Part shown: piece by piece, positions 35,208 to 45,890 of the stretch
Layout: each line of letters opens with the position of its first letter
How positions within the stretch are numbered: position 1 is the stretch's first letter
Source of the DNA: Rosa chinensis
Lineage: Eukaryota > Streptophyta > Magnoliopsida > Rosales > Rosaceae
Direction: 5' to 3'
DNA: 64,000 bases
NCBI RefSeq assembly: GCF_002994745.2
Contig: NC_037089.1
Coordinates: forward strand, 14,712,141-14,776,140
The notes under the pieces: generated by a model
Seen by the model: only the letters and a program-made list of their open reading frames with translations
What the model was told of the DNA's origin: nothing
Databases searched by the model: none
Translations under genes and position numbers: made by a program

Positions 35208-35301
35208 TTATATACTTTGTAAATCCTTATATAAAGGGCTCTTATTATCAATAATAGAACACACACAATTCTCCCATTTATTCTCTCTGCAATTCCATTT
35301 T

Positions 35302-35321
35302 CACTACAACAAAAACAGTAT
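35302..35321 (+). mobile_element. CACTA-type transposon terminus (one end only)
   Basis: CACTACAACAAAAACAGTAT is the canonical start of CACTA elements and cuts off the copia LTR. I did not find the matching GTTGTAGTG end within the next 6 kb, so either the element is truncated or the match is fortuitous. Confidence 0.4.
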
Positions 35322-35677
35322 TAATATATTCACTGACCTTTCATTGCTCTCATGTGCTCCATGAAGGGAATACAGTTGCTAATAGGTTGACAAACATGGG
35401 TTTGGCATCCACTGCATTAGTTTGGTACTTAACCGCACCATCTACTCTGTCTCCTTTCTTGCTTAAGCGTAATGCTTGATTAGAGTTGTGCTTTATTTGC
35501 CACTCTGGTTTTCTAGAGTATGGTTTATATCCCCCCTCTTTTTTGTATTTTTCATTTTTTGTTTTATTAATAAAATATGAATAGGGGGACGGGCGGTGGG
35601 TTCCCAAAGTGTGGCAGACCCTTCTCCTTCGGGATTGAGAGTGGGACTTGCTCCCTACATCGTACATTGCGTGTGAA
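35322..35677. other. Unidentified segment between the CACTA-like end and the TOP6A relic
   Basis: A minus-strand frame of 148 residues (35350-35796) runs through here. Its sequence changes character near 35550 (T-rich, TTTTATTAATAAAATATGAA), which suggests a further short insertion. No domain is recognised. Confidence 0.35.
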
Positions 35678-36763
35678 TCAATAACCCATAGCTTTGGAGC
35701 CAAAAGCACATGTGGATAGAATTTGGAATCCATATGGATCACTATCCACAATGACAAGGGTTGGGAGTAAGTTAATGAAGCGCCTTGTTGGCACATTAGG
35801 AATTCCCATTCCAGTGATTATGATGTAGGGATAGTCAAGGTAAAATTTGTCTTCCATCAAGCTAACATATGCAGTATGCTACTCCACATATAATATGAAT
35901 AGTGCACCATGAGTCTCTACATCATTAAGCGATCATCAATAAAAGGAGGGATCGGTTGGCCATATGGTCCCATCCTACGACAATCAAATTGGTGATCATC
36001 TAGCCTAAAAGTGAGGACACCTCCCACATAACCTCTGTCAGAGGCAAACACGTTGAGACTCGAGCAGCTGCAACCAATGATGCAACAAATGTCATCCAAA
36101 GCACTGTCAGACAAAGTTTGTTGTTCAAAGAGCTTTGTATCCAGATAATACAGGCTGCGAAGTGTGCAGCGCTTATGTCCATTGCAAAATATGAGAATAA
36201 GGTGAAGAAAACCAAGGATGATGTCTTCCTTACGGAAAGTTCTATAGTACATACTAGAATGTCATACTCACAGTTACAAATGCGACAATAAATTTGTTAT
36301 TGTGGTAACTTGAGTCCCATTTTATGTAATTTTAGTTCTATTAATGGTAATTACACCACCTACGACCTTGTTACAAATTTTTAAACAAATTTGTTGTCAA
36401 TATTGTAATTTTGGTTTTAAAATAGTGTAAACGAATGTAGAACTTTGTTCTTAAAATTGTAATTTTGATTCATAAAAATTGTAATTTTTGTTTAAATAGA
36501 TGTAAAATCAGTGTATGATAAACATCACAGTATCATAGCTTATCTCCTTTCTTACGATTCCTTGGTTTATAATGAAAACCTTGATCCTTTAGTAAAATTT
36601 GATTGCCGGAAAAAATCATATTGGAGCGAGCTCTTAAAATCAAATTTAGTTCCTTACCTTCTATATAATCTTGAATCCTCATCGCTATCTCCTTGAGAGA
36701 GAGGTCTTCAACTTGAAATTTGTTGGGACATTCTGGATTGAAAGAGGAGGCGGCGGAGGACAT
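35678..36763 (-). pseudogene. TOP6A/SPO11-like pseudogene (Toprim part present)
   Basis: The minus strand encodes, in order, MSSAASSFNPECPNK to MRIQDYIEG (36763-36658, ending in a GTAAGG donor); RTFRKED, SLYYLDTKLFEQQ, SDSALDDICCIIGCS, SLNVFASDRGYVGG and FDCRRMGPYGQPIPP (about 36250-35930); and EDKFYLDYPYIIITG, PNVPTRRFINLL and VDSDPYGFQILS (about 35840-35690). The last part carries the DxDPYG Toprim motif of topoisomerase VI subunit A and SPO11. A TAG stands where the conserved VEK lysine should be, a frameshift precedes it, and a TGA ends the frame after SKAMGY. The catalytic-Tyr region (5Y-CAP) could lie in the decayed stretch; I could not place it. The family makes double-strand breaks (SPO11) or decatenates during endoreduplication (TOP6A). 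This copy is broken; identity to TOP6A is favoured by the DCxxMG...IPP segment. Confidence 0.75.
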
Positions 36764-39035
36764 GATACGAATATTGCTGCGATACCATCTAAGAAAAGCA
36801 TCCACTCCGTGGAGGACATGCTCTCTATTTGGTACTTCCCAGGTGAGAGGCAGAGGCTGCATTGTATCTAAGAAAGAACAAAGAATTCATATCTCAAAAT
36901 AAACTCATATAAGAAAAAAAGATCAACAGAGAAACATAAGAAGCTGAATTAGGCAATTAGAATATATATTAACATATTAACAAAATTTATTTTGAGGTAA
37001 TGCAAAAAAAAAAAACGGAAAAAACGGAAAAATCTTGTTGTTCGAAGAGCTTCATATCCAGATAATACAGGCTGCGAAGTGTGTAGCACTTATGTCCATT
37101 GCAAAACATGAGAATAAGGTGAAGAAGACCATGGATGATGTCTTCCTTACGGAAAGTTCTATAGTACATACTAGAATGTCATACTCACAGTTACAAATGC
37201 GACAATAAATTTGTTATTGTGATAACTTGAGTCCCATTTTATGTAATTTTAGTTCTATTAATGGTAATTACACCACCTATGACCTTGTTACAAATTTTTA
37301 AACAAATTTGTTGTCAATATTGTAATTTTGGTTTTAAAATAGTGTAAACGAATGTAGAACTTTGTTCTTAAAATTGTAATTTTGATTCATAAAAATTGTA
37401 ATTTTTGTTTAAATAGATGTAAAATCAGTGTATGATAAACATCACAGTATCATAACTTATCTCCTTTCTTACGATTCCTTGGTTTATAACGAAAACCTTG
37501 ATCCTTTAGTAAAATTCGATTGCCGGAAAAAATCATATTGGAGCGAGCTCTTAAAATCAAATTTAGTTCCTTACCTTCTATATAATCTTGAATCCTCATC
37601 GCTATCTCCTTGAGAGAGAGATCTTCAACTTGAAATTTGTTGGGACATTCTGGATTGAAAGAGGAGGCGGCGGAGGACATGATACGAATATTGCTGCGAT
37701 ACCATCTAAGAAAAGCATCCACTCCGTGGAGGACATGCTCTCTATTTGGTACTTCCCAGGTGAGAGGCAGAGGCTGCATTGTATCTAAGAAAGAACAAAG
37801 AATTCATATCTCAAAATAAACTCATATAAGAAAAAAAAGATCAACAGAGAAACATAAGAAGCTGAATTAGGCAATTAGAATATATATTAACATATTAACA
37901 AAATTTATTTTGAGGTAATGCAAAAAAAAAAAAAACGGAAAAAACGGAAAAATCTTGTTGTTCGAAGAGCTTCGTATCCAGATAATACAGGTTGCGAAGT
38001 GTGTAACACTTATGTCCATTGCAAAACATGAGAATAAGGTGAAGAAGACCAAGGATGATGTCTTCCTTACGGAAAGTTCTATAGTACATACTAGTATGTC
38101 ATACTCACATTTACAAATGCGACAATAAATTTGTTGTCACTGTGGTAACTTGAGTCCCATTTTATGTAATCTTAGTTCTATTAATGGTAATTACACCACC
38201 TACGACCTTGTTACAAATTTTTAAACAAATTTGTTGTCAATATTGTAATTTTGGTTTTAAAATAGTGTAAACGAATGAAGTAACTTTTTTCTCAAAATTG
38301 TAATTTTTATTCATTTAAATTGTAATTTTTGTTCAAATAGATGTAAAATCAGTGTATAATAAATATCACAGTACCATAACTTGTCTCCTTTCTTACGATT
38401 CCTTGGTTTATAACTAACACCTTGATCCTTTAGTAAAATTCGATTGCCGGAAAAAATCATATTGGAGCGAGCTCTTAAAATCAAATTTAGTTCCTTACCT
38501 TCTATATAATCTTGAATCCTCAGTTCCTCACTGCTATCTCCTCGAGAGAGAGAGGTCTTCAACTTGAAATTTGTTGGGACATTTTGGATTGAAAGAGGAG
38601 GCAGCGGAGGACATGATACGAATATTGTTGCGATACCATCTAAGAAAAGCATCCATTCCATGGAGGACATGCTCTCTATTTGGTACTTCCCAGGTGAGAG
38701 GCAGAGGCTGCATTGTATCTAAGAAAGAACAAAGAATTCATATCTCAAAATAAACTCATATAAGAAAAAAAGATCAACAGAGAAACATAAGAAGCTGAAT
38801 TAGGCAATTAGAATATATATTAACATATTAACAAAATTTATTTTGAGGTAATGCAAAAAAAAAAACGGAAAAAATGGAAAAATCTTGTTGTTCGAAGTGC
38901 TTCGTATCCAGATAATACAGGCTGCGAAGTGTGTAGCACTTATGTCCATTGCAAAACATGAGAATAAGGTGAAGAAGACTAAGGATGATGTTTTCCTTAC
39001 GGAAAGTTCTATAGTACATACTAGTATGTCATACT
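36117..39035 (-). repeat. Tandem array of TOP6A-like exon units (about 917-930 bp each)
   Basis: The TOP6A-like exon start (RTFRKED...LFEQQ) occurs four times: at 36117-36250, 37031-37168, 37950-38089 and 38880-39019. The upstream MSSAASSFN exon occurs three times (about 36660, 37575, 38490). Periods measured on TCTATAGTAC are 917, 920 and 930 bp. Units are highly similar, and copy 3 has more changes. Each partial unit breaks at an A-rich AAAACGGAAAAAACGGAAAA junction right after LFEQQ. No unit after the first carries the Toprim exon. Confidence 0.9.
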
Positions 39036-39199
39036 AGCATATGACTTGAAGAAATTGAAGAAACTTTTACTGCTCTTCTCTGTTAAGTTGTGGGAAGGAT
39101 TCCAATCTATTTTAGTCCTAAAGAAAATAACACAAACTTAAGAAGAAGAAACAAAAGGAAAAATCAGTACAAGTGTATAATATCATAAACTTAAATTAC

Positions 39200-39384
39200 C
39201 CAATTGCCTTCAAGGAAACAGAGTCGTTGTCACCCGTCAACTCATACTTTTTAGTCAAGACCTTATTCATAAAAAAGGTATTGTCGTCAAAGATGAACTT
39301 CAGCTCAAATCCTTTCAAATTAGCTGTCCTACTGGACTCGATATCATTCAGATACTCGAGAGCGTGTCCATCTTTATCTGTAAT
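39200..39384 (-). pseudogene. NAP1-like (nucleosome assembly protein) single exon
   Basis: The minus-strand exon is bounded by an AG acceptor and a GTAATT donor. It encodes ITDKDGHALEYLNDIESS, GFELKFIFDDNTFFMNKVLT and KKYELTG, ending KAIG. This is the conserved core of the NAP1/SET histone-chaperone fold (the ALxYLxDI...KGFxLxFxF...FFxNxVLTKxY pattern). The exon is open, but the flanking NAP1 exons are not found, so it is an orphan piece beside the TOP6A array. Residue changes (ESS for the usual KWS) fit drift. Confidence 0.7.
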
Positions 39385-39819
39385 CTATTAAAAAGAAACA
39401 GAAAAGATGATGAATGATCAAGCGTCTACAATTGATTAGAAACATAAGTAAAACAAAAGCACAGAAGAAAGTTTGGCTGAGATCGATATTATTACCATGC
39501 TCTTCCATCGCTTTGACCAAACCCGTGCTTTCTCCAAACTTCCCAGTGATTACTCTGCTCAGCCTACAACATTGAGTATCGATTCGGTGACGCGAAGAGA
39601 TCACAACCAAAGCCCTTTTCTGAAAGGCATAGAGAAGAACCTGGTGACAAGGTTGGTGCTCTCCTCGTCCACGGCGTTTGAGAAGAAATCAAGTCAAGCG
39701 ATTCTCCGACGACTGCACCCCACGGTGCTGGCACGCCTGCGCACACGCTCAAAAGAGACAGTTTGCACCCATACTGGTTTTGGAGCCAAACAATATCCAA
39801 TCTTTTTTTTTTTTTTTTT
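39385..39819. other. Unidentified segment upstream of the NAP1-like exon
   Basis: Open on both strands (39473-39829 + and 39564-39860 -) and GC-richer than the surroundings, as for coding DNA, but I recognise no domain in either reading. It may belong to the same captured or relic gene as the NAP1-like exon. It ends at a T-run where a MULE fragment begins. Confidence 0.35.
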
Positions 39820-40207
39820 GCAAATATAATGGATTGATTTAGATTTAGGTCATAAATCATAAGAGGATTTATTTTGTTTTAATTCCCTCACCAATATGTG
39901 TTCAAACATATATATCATATATTTTTATGTCACATGATCTTAATCATATTTTTAATTCTTATTAAATATATATGAATGCTTTAATGAGTATGTAGTGAAA
40001 TTGAAAAATGAAAATAGATAAGGAAAATAATAAGGAATACACTCTAATATTATTGAATTGGAAAGTCAACATAAAATAAATATAATATTTTTTTGGTATA
40101 ATTATTGTCCTTAATAGTCATTTTATAGTAGGTTATATATGTCATTTAATAATTCATAATAGAATGAGGTCAAATGAGCAGATTTGGAGGTCCCAATAGA
40201 AATCTTC
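39820..40207. mobile_element. Right half of the 10730-11602 MULE family
   Basis: Closely similar to 11225-11602 (CAAATATAATGGAT, AATGAGTATGTAGTGAAATTG), ending GGAGGTCCCAATAGAAATCTTC like the full copy. The left half is missing beyond an 18-19 nt T-run. Confidence 0.8.
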
Positions 40208-41516
40208 AATGATAAATAAAAACACACACTAATATACCAAGACAATTCATGTAATGAAAAAGCAAATTATAGAAAAAACAGAAAGTCAAAAATAGGAAAA
40301 TGCGGCTTGTTTGGAACAACTCACCAGTACTGAATCGACCAAACCCCTAGTGCATATATATGTCGGATCAGAGGATGGAGAGGGCGACCCTAACGGCCTA
40401 ACCAGATCAAACCCATAACAACAGTAAAGAGAACCAGCTGAAGAGAGAGTAGAGGCGCGGACAACATGAAGCGGCTGAGTGGTAGTGGTTAAGGTTTGGG
40501 GGTTTTAAGGAGATCTAGATCTGATGGGATGGTTGTGGTTGTCTTTTATTGTTGTAAGGGGAGGGTCTCAGTGAGGTTCTCAAAAAGGACTTTTGGGCCT
40601 TGGGCTTTGGACACTTTATAACATGAGTAATAAAAAGAATAAGGATGACTTAAAATCACATATTCTTATGTTCTAAACTTTAAATTGTTTCATATAAGCT
40701 GTTGTGATTAATATATTTGTTTATTTAACTTACTTTATAATGTAATTGTATTTTTTATGAACATTCGTCGTATTTAAGTGCGAAAAATACTTTGTCTTGA
40801 GTCCTAAGAATTCATGTACAACTTATGGAATTTATGCTAAATAAGTTATAAATTTGAAAATTATATATGGAAGAGAAAATGCAGGAATGGAAGAGAAAGT
40901 TTCTCAACCAATTTTTATCTCTCTAGCTGAAATTCCTGTGAGCGTCAATATTCTACTATATGGTACTAGTTGTTTCAATTTACTTGACCAAGATGCAAAT
41001 ATATGAAATTATTATATATGTGTCCTTCTAGTCTGAGATTAATGTAATATATTATTTTAACTCAAATAAAAAGAATAAGAAATAAATAAATAAAACTTGG
41101 AAAAGAAAGTAAAATGTTGAATTGTCACAACATCCGGTGTTATTGAAAAAAATACGGTGACCAACTACAATTACCAAAGGCTAAAACCTCATTATCTTGC
41201 GATGTTTACTGATAACCACTCTTTGACTTGAAAAGCAAACTGATTGGAGGCCGGCAACAATGATACTATATAGTTCACAAAAGCCAAAATTATTTGTTTA
41301 AACATAAACATCAAAATTAAATTAGATATGGAGAAATAATCGAAACACACACACACAAGTAACCAAGATCTCAACTAAATTCCAATAATTATGATTAGAA
41401 TGGTAAAGCAGCTAGGAACTATATAATGGTGCATAATTTGCACACAAATTGTTTAATGAAGATTGGCATGTGACTATGGAATTTTGCTAAAATAATGTTG
41501 AAGGTATGAGCATTAA
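40208..41516. other. Gene-free spacer
   Basis: 40300-40620 is GC-richer and leader-like when read on the minus strand, and could be an old promoter/5' UTR. The rest is AT-rich. No coding signal is supported. Confidence 0.4.
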
Positions 41517-41778
41517 GAGCAAGTTCACCCGTTGGGTCACCGGGTCACCTACTATTCACTGTTTTTTAGTGTATGTTTTCATTCTCTGGGTTACGAAATA
41601 TACTGTGTCCGTGACCCAATGCACGAAATACACTGTGCAGGTCACCATGGTGACCTAGAACACTGTACAGGGTGACCCAGGGCACGAAATACACTGTGCT
41701 CGTGACCCTGAGGGTGAAATTAACACTAAAAAGTAGTGAATAGTGGGTGACCTGGTGATCCAACGGGTGAACTTACTC
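41517..41778. mobile_element. PIF/Harbinger-like foldback MITE, TAA target duplication
   Basis: The 262 bp element has long inverted ends: the left starts GAGCAAGTTCACCCGTTGG and the right ends CCAACGGGTGAACTTACTC, extending into GGTCACC and CTATTCAC motifs. TAA flanks it on both sides. The middle carries four or five copies of CACGAAATACACTGTG-like units. Confidence 0.85.
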
Positions 41779-41943
41779 TAACACATATTAGTATAGTTTT
41801 GTATTTAGAAATCTGAATTGCTCCCACTTAATGTCTAGTTGTCTACACATTTCAAAATGCAGATTCCCCCATTCTTATCGCAAGGGACTTCATAGAGTCA
41901 GAGACCCATTTCCTATAATCCATAAACAATCTAACTAGCTAGC

Positions 41944-42156
41944 TGTAAACATCGTTAGAGGTTTAAAATACAATTAAGTAAACTTAATTAATCAGAAGCT
42001 CATGGTGACCACGATTGTCAAAGATCCAGCCTTTTCCAAACTTCCCTGTCTGTAAACATCGTTAGAGGTTTAAAATACAATTAAGTAAACTTAATTAATC
42101 AGAAGCTCATGGTGACCACGATTGTCAAAGATCCAGCCTTTTCCAAACTTCCCTGC
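41944..42156. repeat. Perfect 107-bp tandem duplication
   Basis: TGTAAACATCGTTAGAGGTT through CCAAACTTCCCTG occurs at 41944-42050 and again at 42051-42156 without visible mismatch, so the event is recent. An assembly artefact is also possible. Confidence 0.9.
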
Positions 42157-42501
42157 AAATTGAAAGTGATCGAAATGATCGATTTCCCAATGCTTCTAGC
42201 TCATCTATGTTTCTTTAATAACTTACTTTTCAAACACTATCAAGTTCAAGTCGTTCAAACATTTCTTTATAGAATGGGAAATGCAAACGCCCTGCGATCC
42301 TTTTCTGCGAACTATAATATATGAGGATACGTCCCTGTTTAGAAGTAGGAATACAGTTCTCTGATTATCTCCGTTCAATGTGTGCTTCACCTGTTCCTAT
42401 AATATTCTTCTCATCAATCTTTTCCCTGTTTTATACTCTAAAATCGTCACTTTTAACGTCCCCCCACAATCATCTACTTCTGTTTAATAATAGCAAAGAT
42501 A

Positions 42502-42523
42502 TCCCTTTCAAAAAAATAATAAT
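42502..42523. mobile_element. Micro-retroposition, 22 bp with 16-bp target duplication
   Basis: TCCCTTTCAAAAAAATAATAAT lies between two copies of AATAATAGCAAAGATA (42486-42501, 42524-42539). The insert looks like the last few bases of a LINE/SINE plus its A-rich tail. Confidence 0.6.
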
Positions 42524-42539
42524 AATAATAGCAAAGATA

Positions 42540-43428
42540 AATGGAACAGTGTGCTTTTTGGATAATAATATTCCTTCTTCTTTTTTTATCAGCAATACAA
42601 TGACATATGTTATTTTCTTTTTCTTCTATAGTTTTGAGTCGATATGCAACACGTACTAGCAGCCTTATTATACTTTCTTATTACTATCTCATAACGATAA
42701 ATTGACTCGATCACTGCTCTAAAAAATATTGGAATGTGATGATAACTAAAAATTAGTAAAGATCGCCCTGTTAGGTTTGTAATCCATCATCAATCTTATC
42801 CTCCACATGGATATGGTGTCCATTTCATACCAAGAACTAATTACGCTACTGCATGCAATCAATATAGAGCATATATACACCTACAGGATCATCGTCTCTG
42901 TGCGGCTGTGCTCTCCTTCCAACTTTATGTTTTCATTATGCTGGCCTATTTAATTAGATGTCGAAGTATATAATTGTATAGTGTAATACTGACTTTCCCA
43001 ACAAACTAGTCACATCATGAACTGCATCAAATAATACGCAATCATCAACATTCTGGTTGGAAATTAACATTGATTGTGATATATAGGCCCCATCGATGAT
43101 TGCATGCATTGTATATAATATATAATAAACTCCACTTAAAAAGAGCAATCTGCTGTCTTAAACCAAAAAGACGAAAGAACGAAGGAGCTGGCAGTATATA
43201 ACAAAATGCATGAACCCTAAAAGTAAAGCATTTTTGCCCGACGCTTTTTTCAATTTTCTTAACATGATCTTTTTCCCTCTTTTGATTATTGTCCCTTTTC
43301 TTAACTTTTTTTTCATTTGTCTATTGCACAGGCCCAACTTGGGTCCCCAATTCTCTTGTTAGGCGTTTAGAGTATGGCCCTTTTCGCACTTTTTCGTAAT
43401 TGCTAAGAACTTCAAAGTTCAATCCGGC
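42540..43428. other. Gene-free spacer
   Basis: AT-rich; short frames such as 42954-43148 (-) show no domain. No gene signal. Confidence 0.45.
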
Positions 43429-43460
43429 ATGTTGTCAAAAAAAAAAAAAAAAAAAAAAAA
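43429..43460 (+). mobile_element. Micro-retroposition: 8 nt plus 24 A, 12-bp target duplication
   Basis: ATGTTGTC followed by 24 A is flanked by two copies of GTTCAATCCGGC (43417-43428, 43461-43472). It resembles a target-primed reverse transcription that stopped after the poly(A) tail of an element ending in TTGTC(A)n. Confidence 0.7.
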
Positions 43461-43836
43461 GTTCAATCCGGCCATCCACGTTGTAGAGGATTATTAATAG
43501 TTTCCTTAGCGCTGAAGATCTTGAAATGACATGAAGAAGCCGTCAAAAAGTGAGAAAACAAATTACTTTAACTCCACGATTATAGTATTTACTGTTTTTT
43601 TTTTTTCAGCAAGTGGAAAGAGTTTCATCCATGCTGGTGGATCTCCCATTTGTAGAAAATATGATTGAAGATATCATAAGTGAATATGAGTCAAATTACT
43701 TTGTTCTTTCGTCTAAAATATCTATGTATACAATTATTGATACTCGAACAGAATATTTTTTTATCACAAAAATGGGTTAACTTGCTAGTACAAATCGAGA
43801 AATCGGAAATAAAACACCTCCATAAAGGTATCGATC

Positions 43837-44273
43837 TAAGGGCGTAGCTACATGGATATCAGAAGGGTCAATTGACCCTGCTCACCATCTTTGATGAACT
43901 CTATTTTGCCTGAAGTGTTTGCTTTTATGTAAGAAAAATATGAGTTACTTGACTCAATTTGCCCCTTCTAAAGTAATAAAATAGTTACTTTTAACTAGCT
44001 TATGACACCTTATTCTTACAAACAAATGTGTTTCTTTTTGTATATCTATTCCTCTCTTTGATTTGTTTATCTCATCCTTATGTGCATATTTCTTTTTGTT
44101 TTTTGTCATCATAGGAAAATAGTTTGGAGATAAAAAAAACTGTATTAGGTGATTATTTGTAGATTAGTAAAGAGTATTTTAAATCGAGTCGGTTATTATT
44201 TTTATTTTTTTCACTTAATCGACTAGCTATGTAAGTTTGACCCCTCTTAACTAAATTTTTGGCTATGCCACTG
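43837..44273. mobile_element. hAT-like non-autonomous element, 8-bp target duplication
   Basis: The 437 bp insert starts TAAGGGCGTAGCTACATGG and ends GGCTATGCCACTG, whose reverse complement CAGTGGCATAGCC is a typical hAT end. TATCGATC flanks it on both sides (43829-43836, 44274-44281). No coding frame. Confidence 0.75.
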
Positions 44274-44281
44274 TATCGATC

Positions 44282-45259
44282 AATAAGTTTTCACACGCAT
44301 GATATATCTTGTCTTTACATATCTCTAGTAGCACAGTTATCAATGATGAAGTTGTAGCAATGGACAATAATACAGTACACGTCCTTTGTGAAATGGTAGT
44401 CGGTAGAAAGCTTTTCGAAATTTCTCACGGAGAGAAATGCATCACGTAGCTCATGAATAATATCAACAGCTGGATCCAAAGAGCTCTAGTATCGAAGCAA
44501 TCTAGACCATGAAATGCTTGCAGGATATGGAGAAAAAGAGTGTGGGGGGTAAAAGCATGAAGACGAAAATGGAGGCAAGCCAAAACAAGTAGGTTTATCG
44601 CTGGGGCAAATAAGCTGATGTTGAACGTGATATTCATGCTTGCTATTATAGGATTATATATTATAAGACATGGCCCCCTTTCCTTTTGTATTCTAATCAA
44701 AGTGACAAGGTTGGAATCTTCACCGCCTCAAACAAAAACATAAAGAGGCCTTTAGTGGAGGCAGCACCAATCGCCATTAATTTGCTAAGATCCAAACTAT
44801 TCTCTGTTCCTTGTGCTTGGTGCAGATTCGCAGAAACTAGTAATTTCAAAATGATTGACATTTCAACCAAACTACTCGGTATATAAGTCTCTGCAACGTT
44901 GTGCATTAAGACCCGAAAAGATCGATTTTGCAGTACTATAATGCCAAGTGTTTTTCGGCAAGTCGTTAATTTTCACAACCCGTATCTGCATGTACGTACT
45001 CTTCGAATTTTTTTTTTTTTTGAAGTGATACCCAAAGCCACAGTTGCTCACTACTCCGGCCAAAAATAACACATGAGTCACACATGTCTCATTTATTAGG
45101 CATATGTTTGATATTTGAGTTCATTCATTATTTAATTTGACATAAGAATTTTAGGTTTTTGCTTCATAGATCAAAGATTGAAGAAGAAGATAGTGACTTG
45201 GGCCATGCTACAGTTAACTACTATTACAAATTGTCATCTTTAACCTTGATAAATAGGAT
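44282..45259. other. Gene-free spacer
   Basis: Frames at 44425-44700 (-) and 44697-44906 (-) have no recognisable domain, and composition does not differ from the surroundings. Nothing is supported. Confidence 0.4.
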
Positions 45260-45882
45260 TAGGGTTGCCACTTGGTTTTGTAATTACCAAACCGACCGAA
45301 TACCGACCGATGTTTTAGGTTTGGTAAACCGATTTTTTGGTAACCGAGACCGATAAAACCGAAATCGAAAATTATTGAAAAAGTTGGTTTGGTTTTGGTA
45401 AATACCGAATCTACTGATTATCTAAATATTAGATTTATATACTACAGTTTTCAATACACATACATGTATATTAAGAAATAAACAAAAAAAATTTATAATA
45501 GTATGAATATTACTACATATACTACATTAATAGTACATGTATTTTAAGGAACCTAGTCAAAGATGGTTAAATAACCTAGTTTTAGTGAAAATTGCTAAAA
45601 CTTGATGTCATATATACAAAAGAAAGCTATAATTAGTAGATGAATACAACGTTTATGACTATAAAATTCAAAAACCTAGTTTTGTTCATTCTAATTTATA
45701 TTATAAAGAATTAGTTGTTCTAAAGTTGGTAGTACCGAAAACCGAAATACCGAATTTGGTAGATATAATTAAAAATCGAAAATTTTGGTTGGTAATTGGT
45801 AGCTCAGTTTTGAAACCGAAAGTTTTGGTCTTGAAGTTGGTAATACATATAACCGATTCGAACCGACTGAGTGACATCCCTA
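45260..45882. mobile_element. hAT-like element with 8-bp target duplication
   Basis: The 623 bp insert starts TAGGGTTGCCACTTGG and ends GAGTGACATCCCTA. The inverted ends are TAGGG(T/A)TG(C/T)CACT. AATAGGAT flanks it on both sides (45252-45259, 45883-45890). Subterminal ACCGA/CGGTT motifs repeat many times near both ends, as typical transposase-binding arrays do. No coding frame. Confidence 0.85.
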
Positions 45883-45890
45883 AATAGGAT

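Larger units (their letters stand above)
30455..35301 (+). mobile_element. 3' LTR of the copia relic, split by two insertions
   Basis: The LTR begins TGTTGAAGGATATTGATTTA after the polypurine tract. It can be followed in pieces: 30455-30479, 32546-32647, and 35213 to about 35301. The pieces include ATTTCCTTGTATGACAAG and the CTTATATAAAGGGCTC leader-like region. Without the insertions it is only about 220 bp. Its end is cut off by a CACTA-like terminus at 35302. Confidence 0.6.

Noticed and set aside
35302..40610. Complete CACTA element spanning the TOP6A and NAP1 fragments
   Set aside because: Only the left-type terminus is visible; no GTTGTAGTG end or 3-bp duplication was found, so I report only the terminus.
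44425..44906. Minus-strand frames of about 70-90 codons
   Set aside because: No domain, AT-rich codon use like the surroundings, no promoter or splice context.
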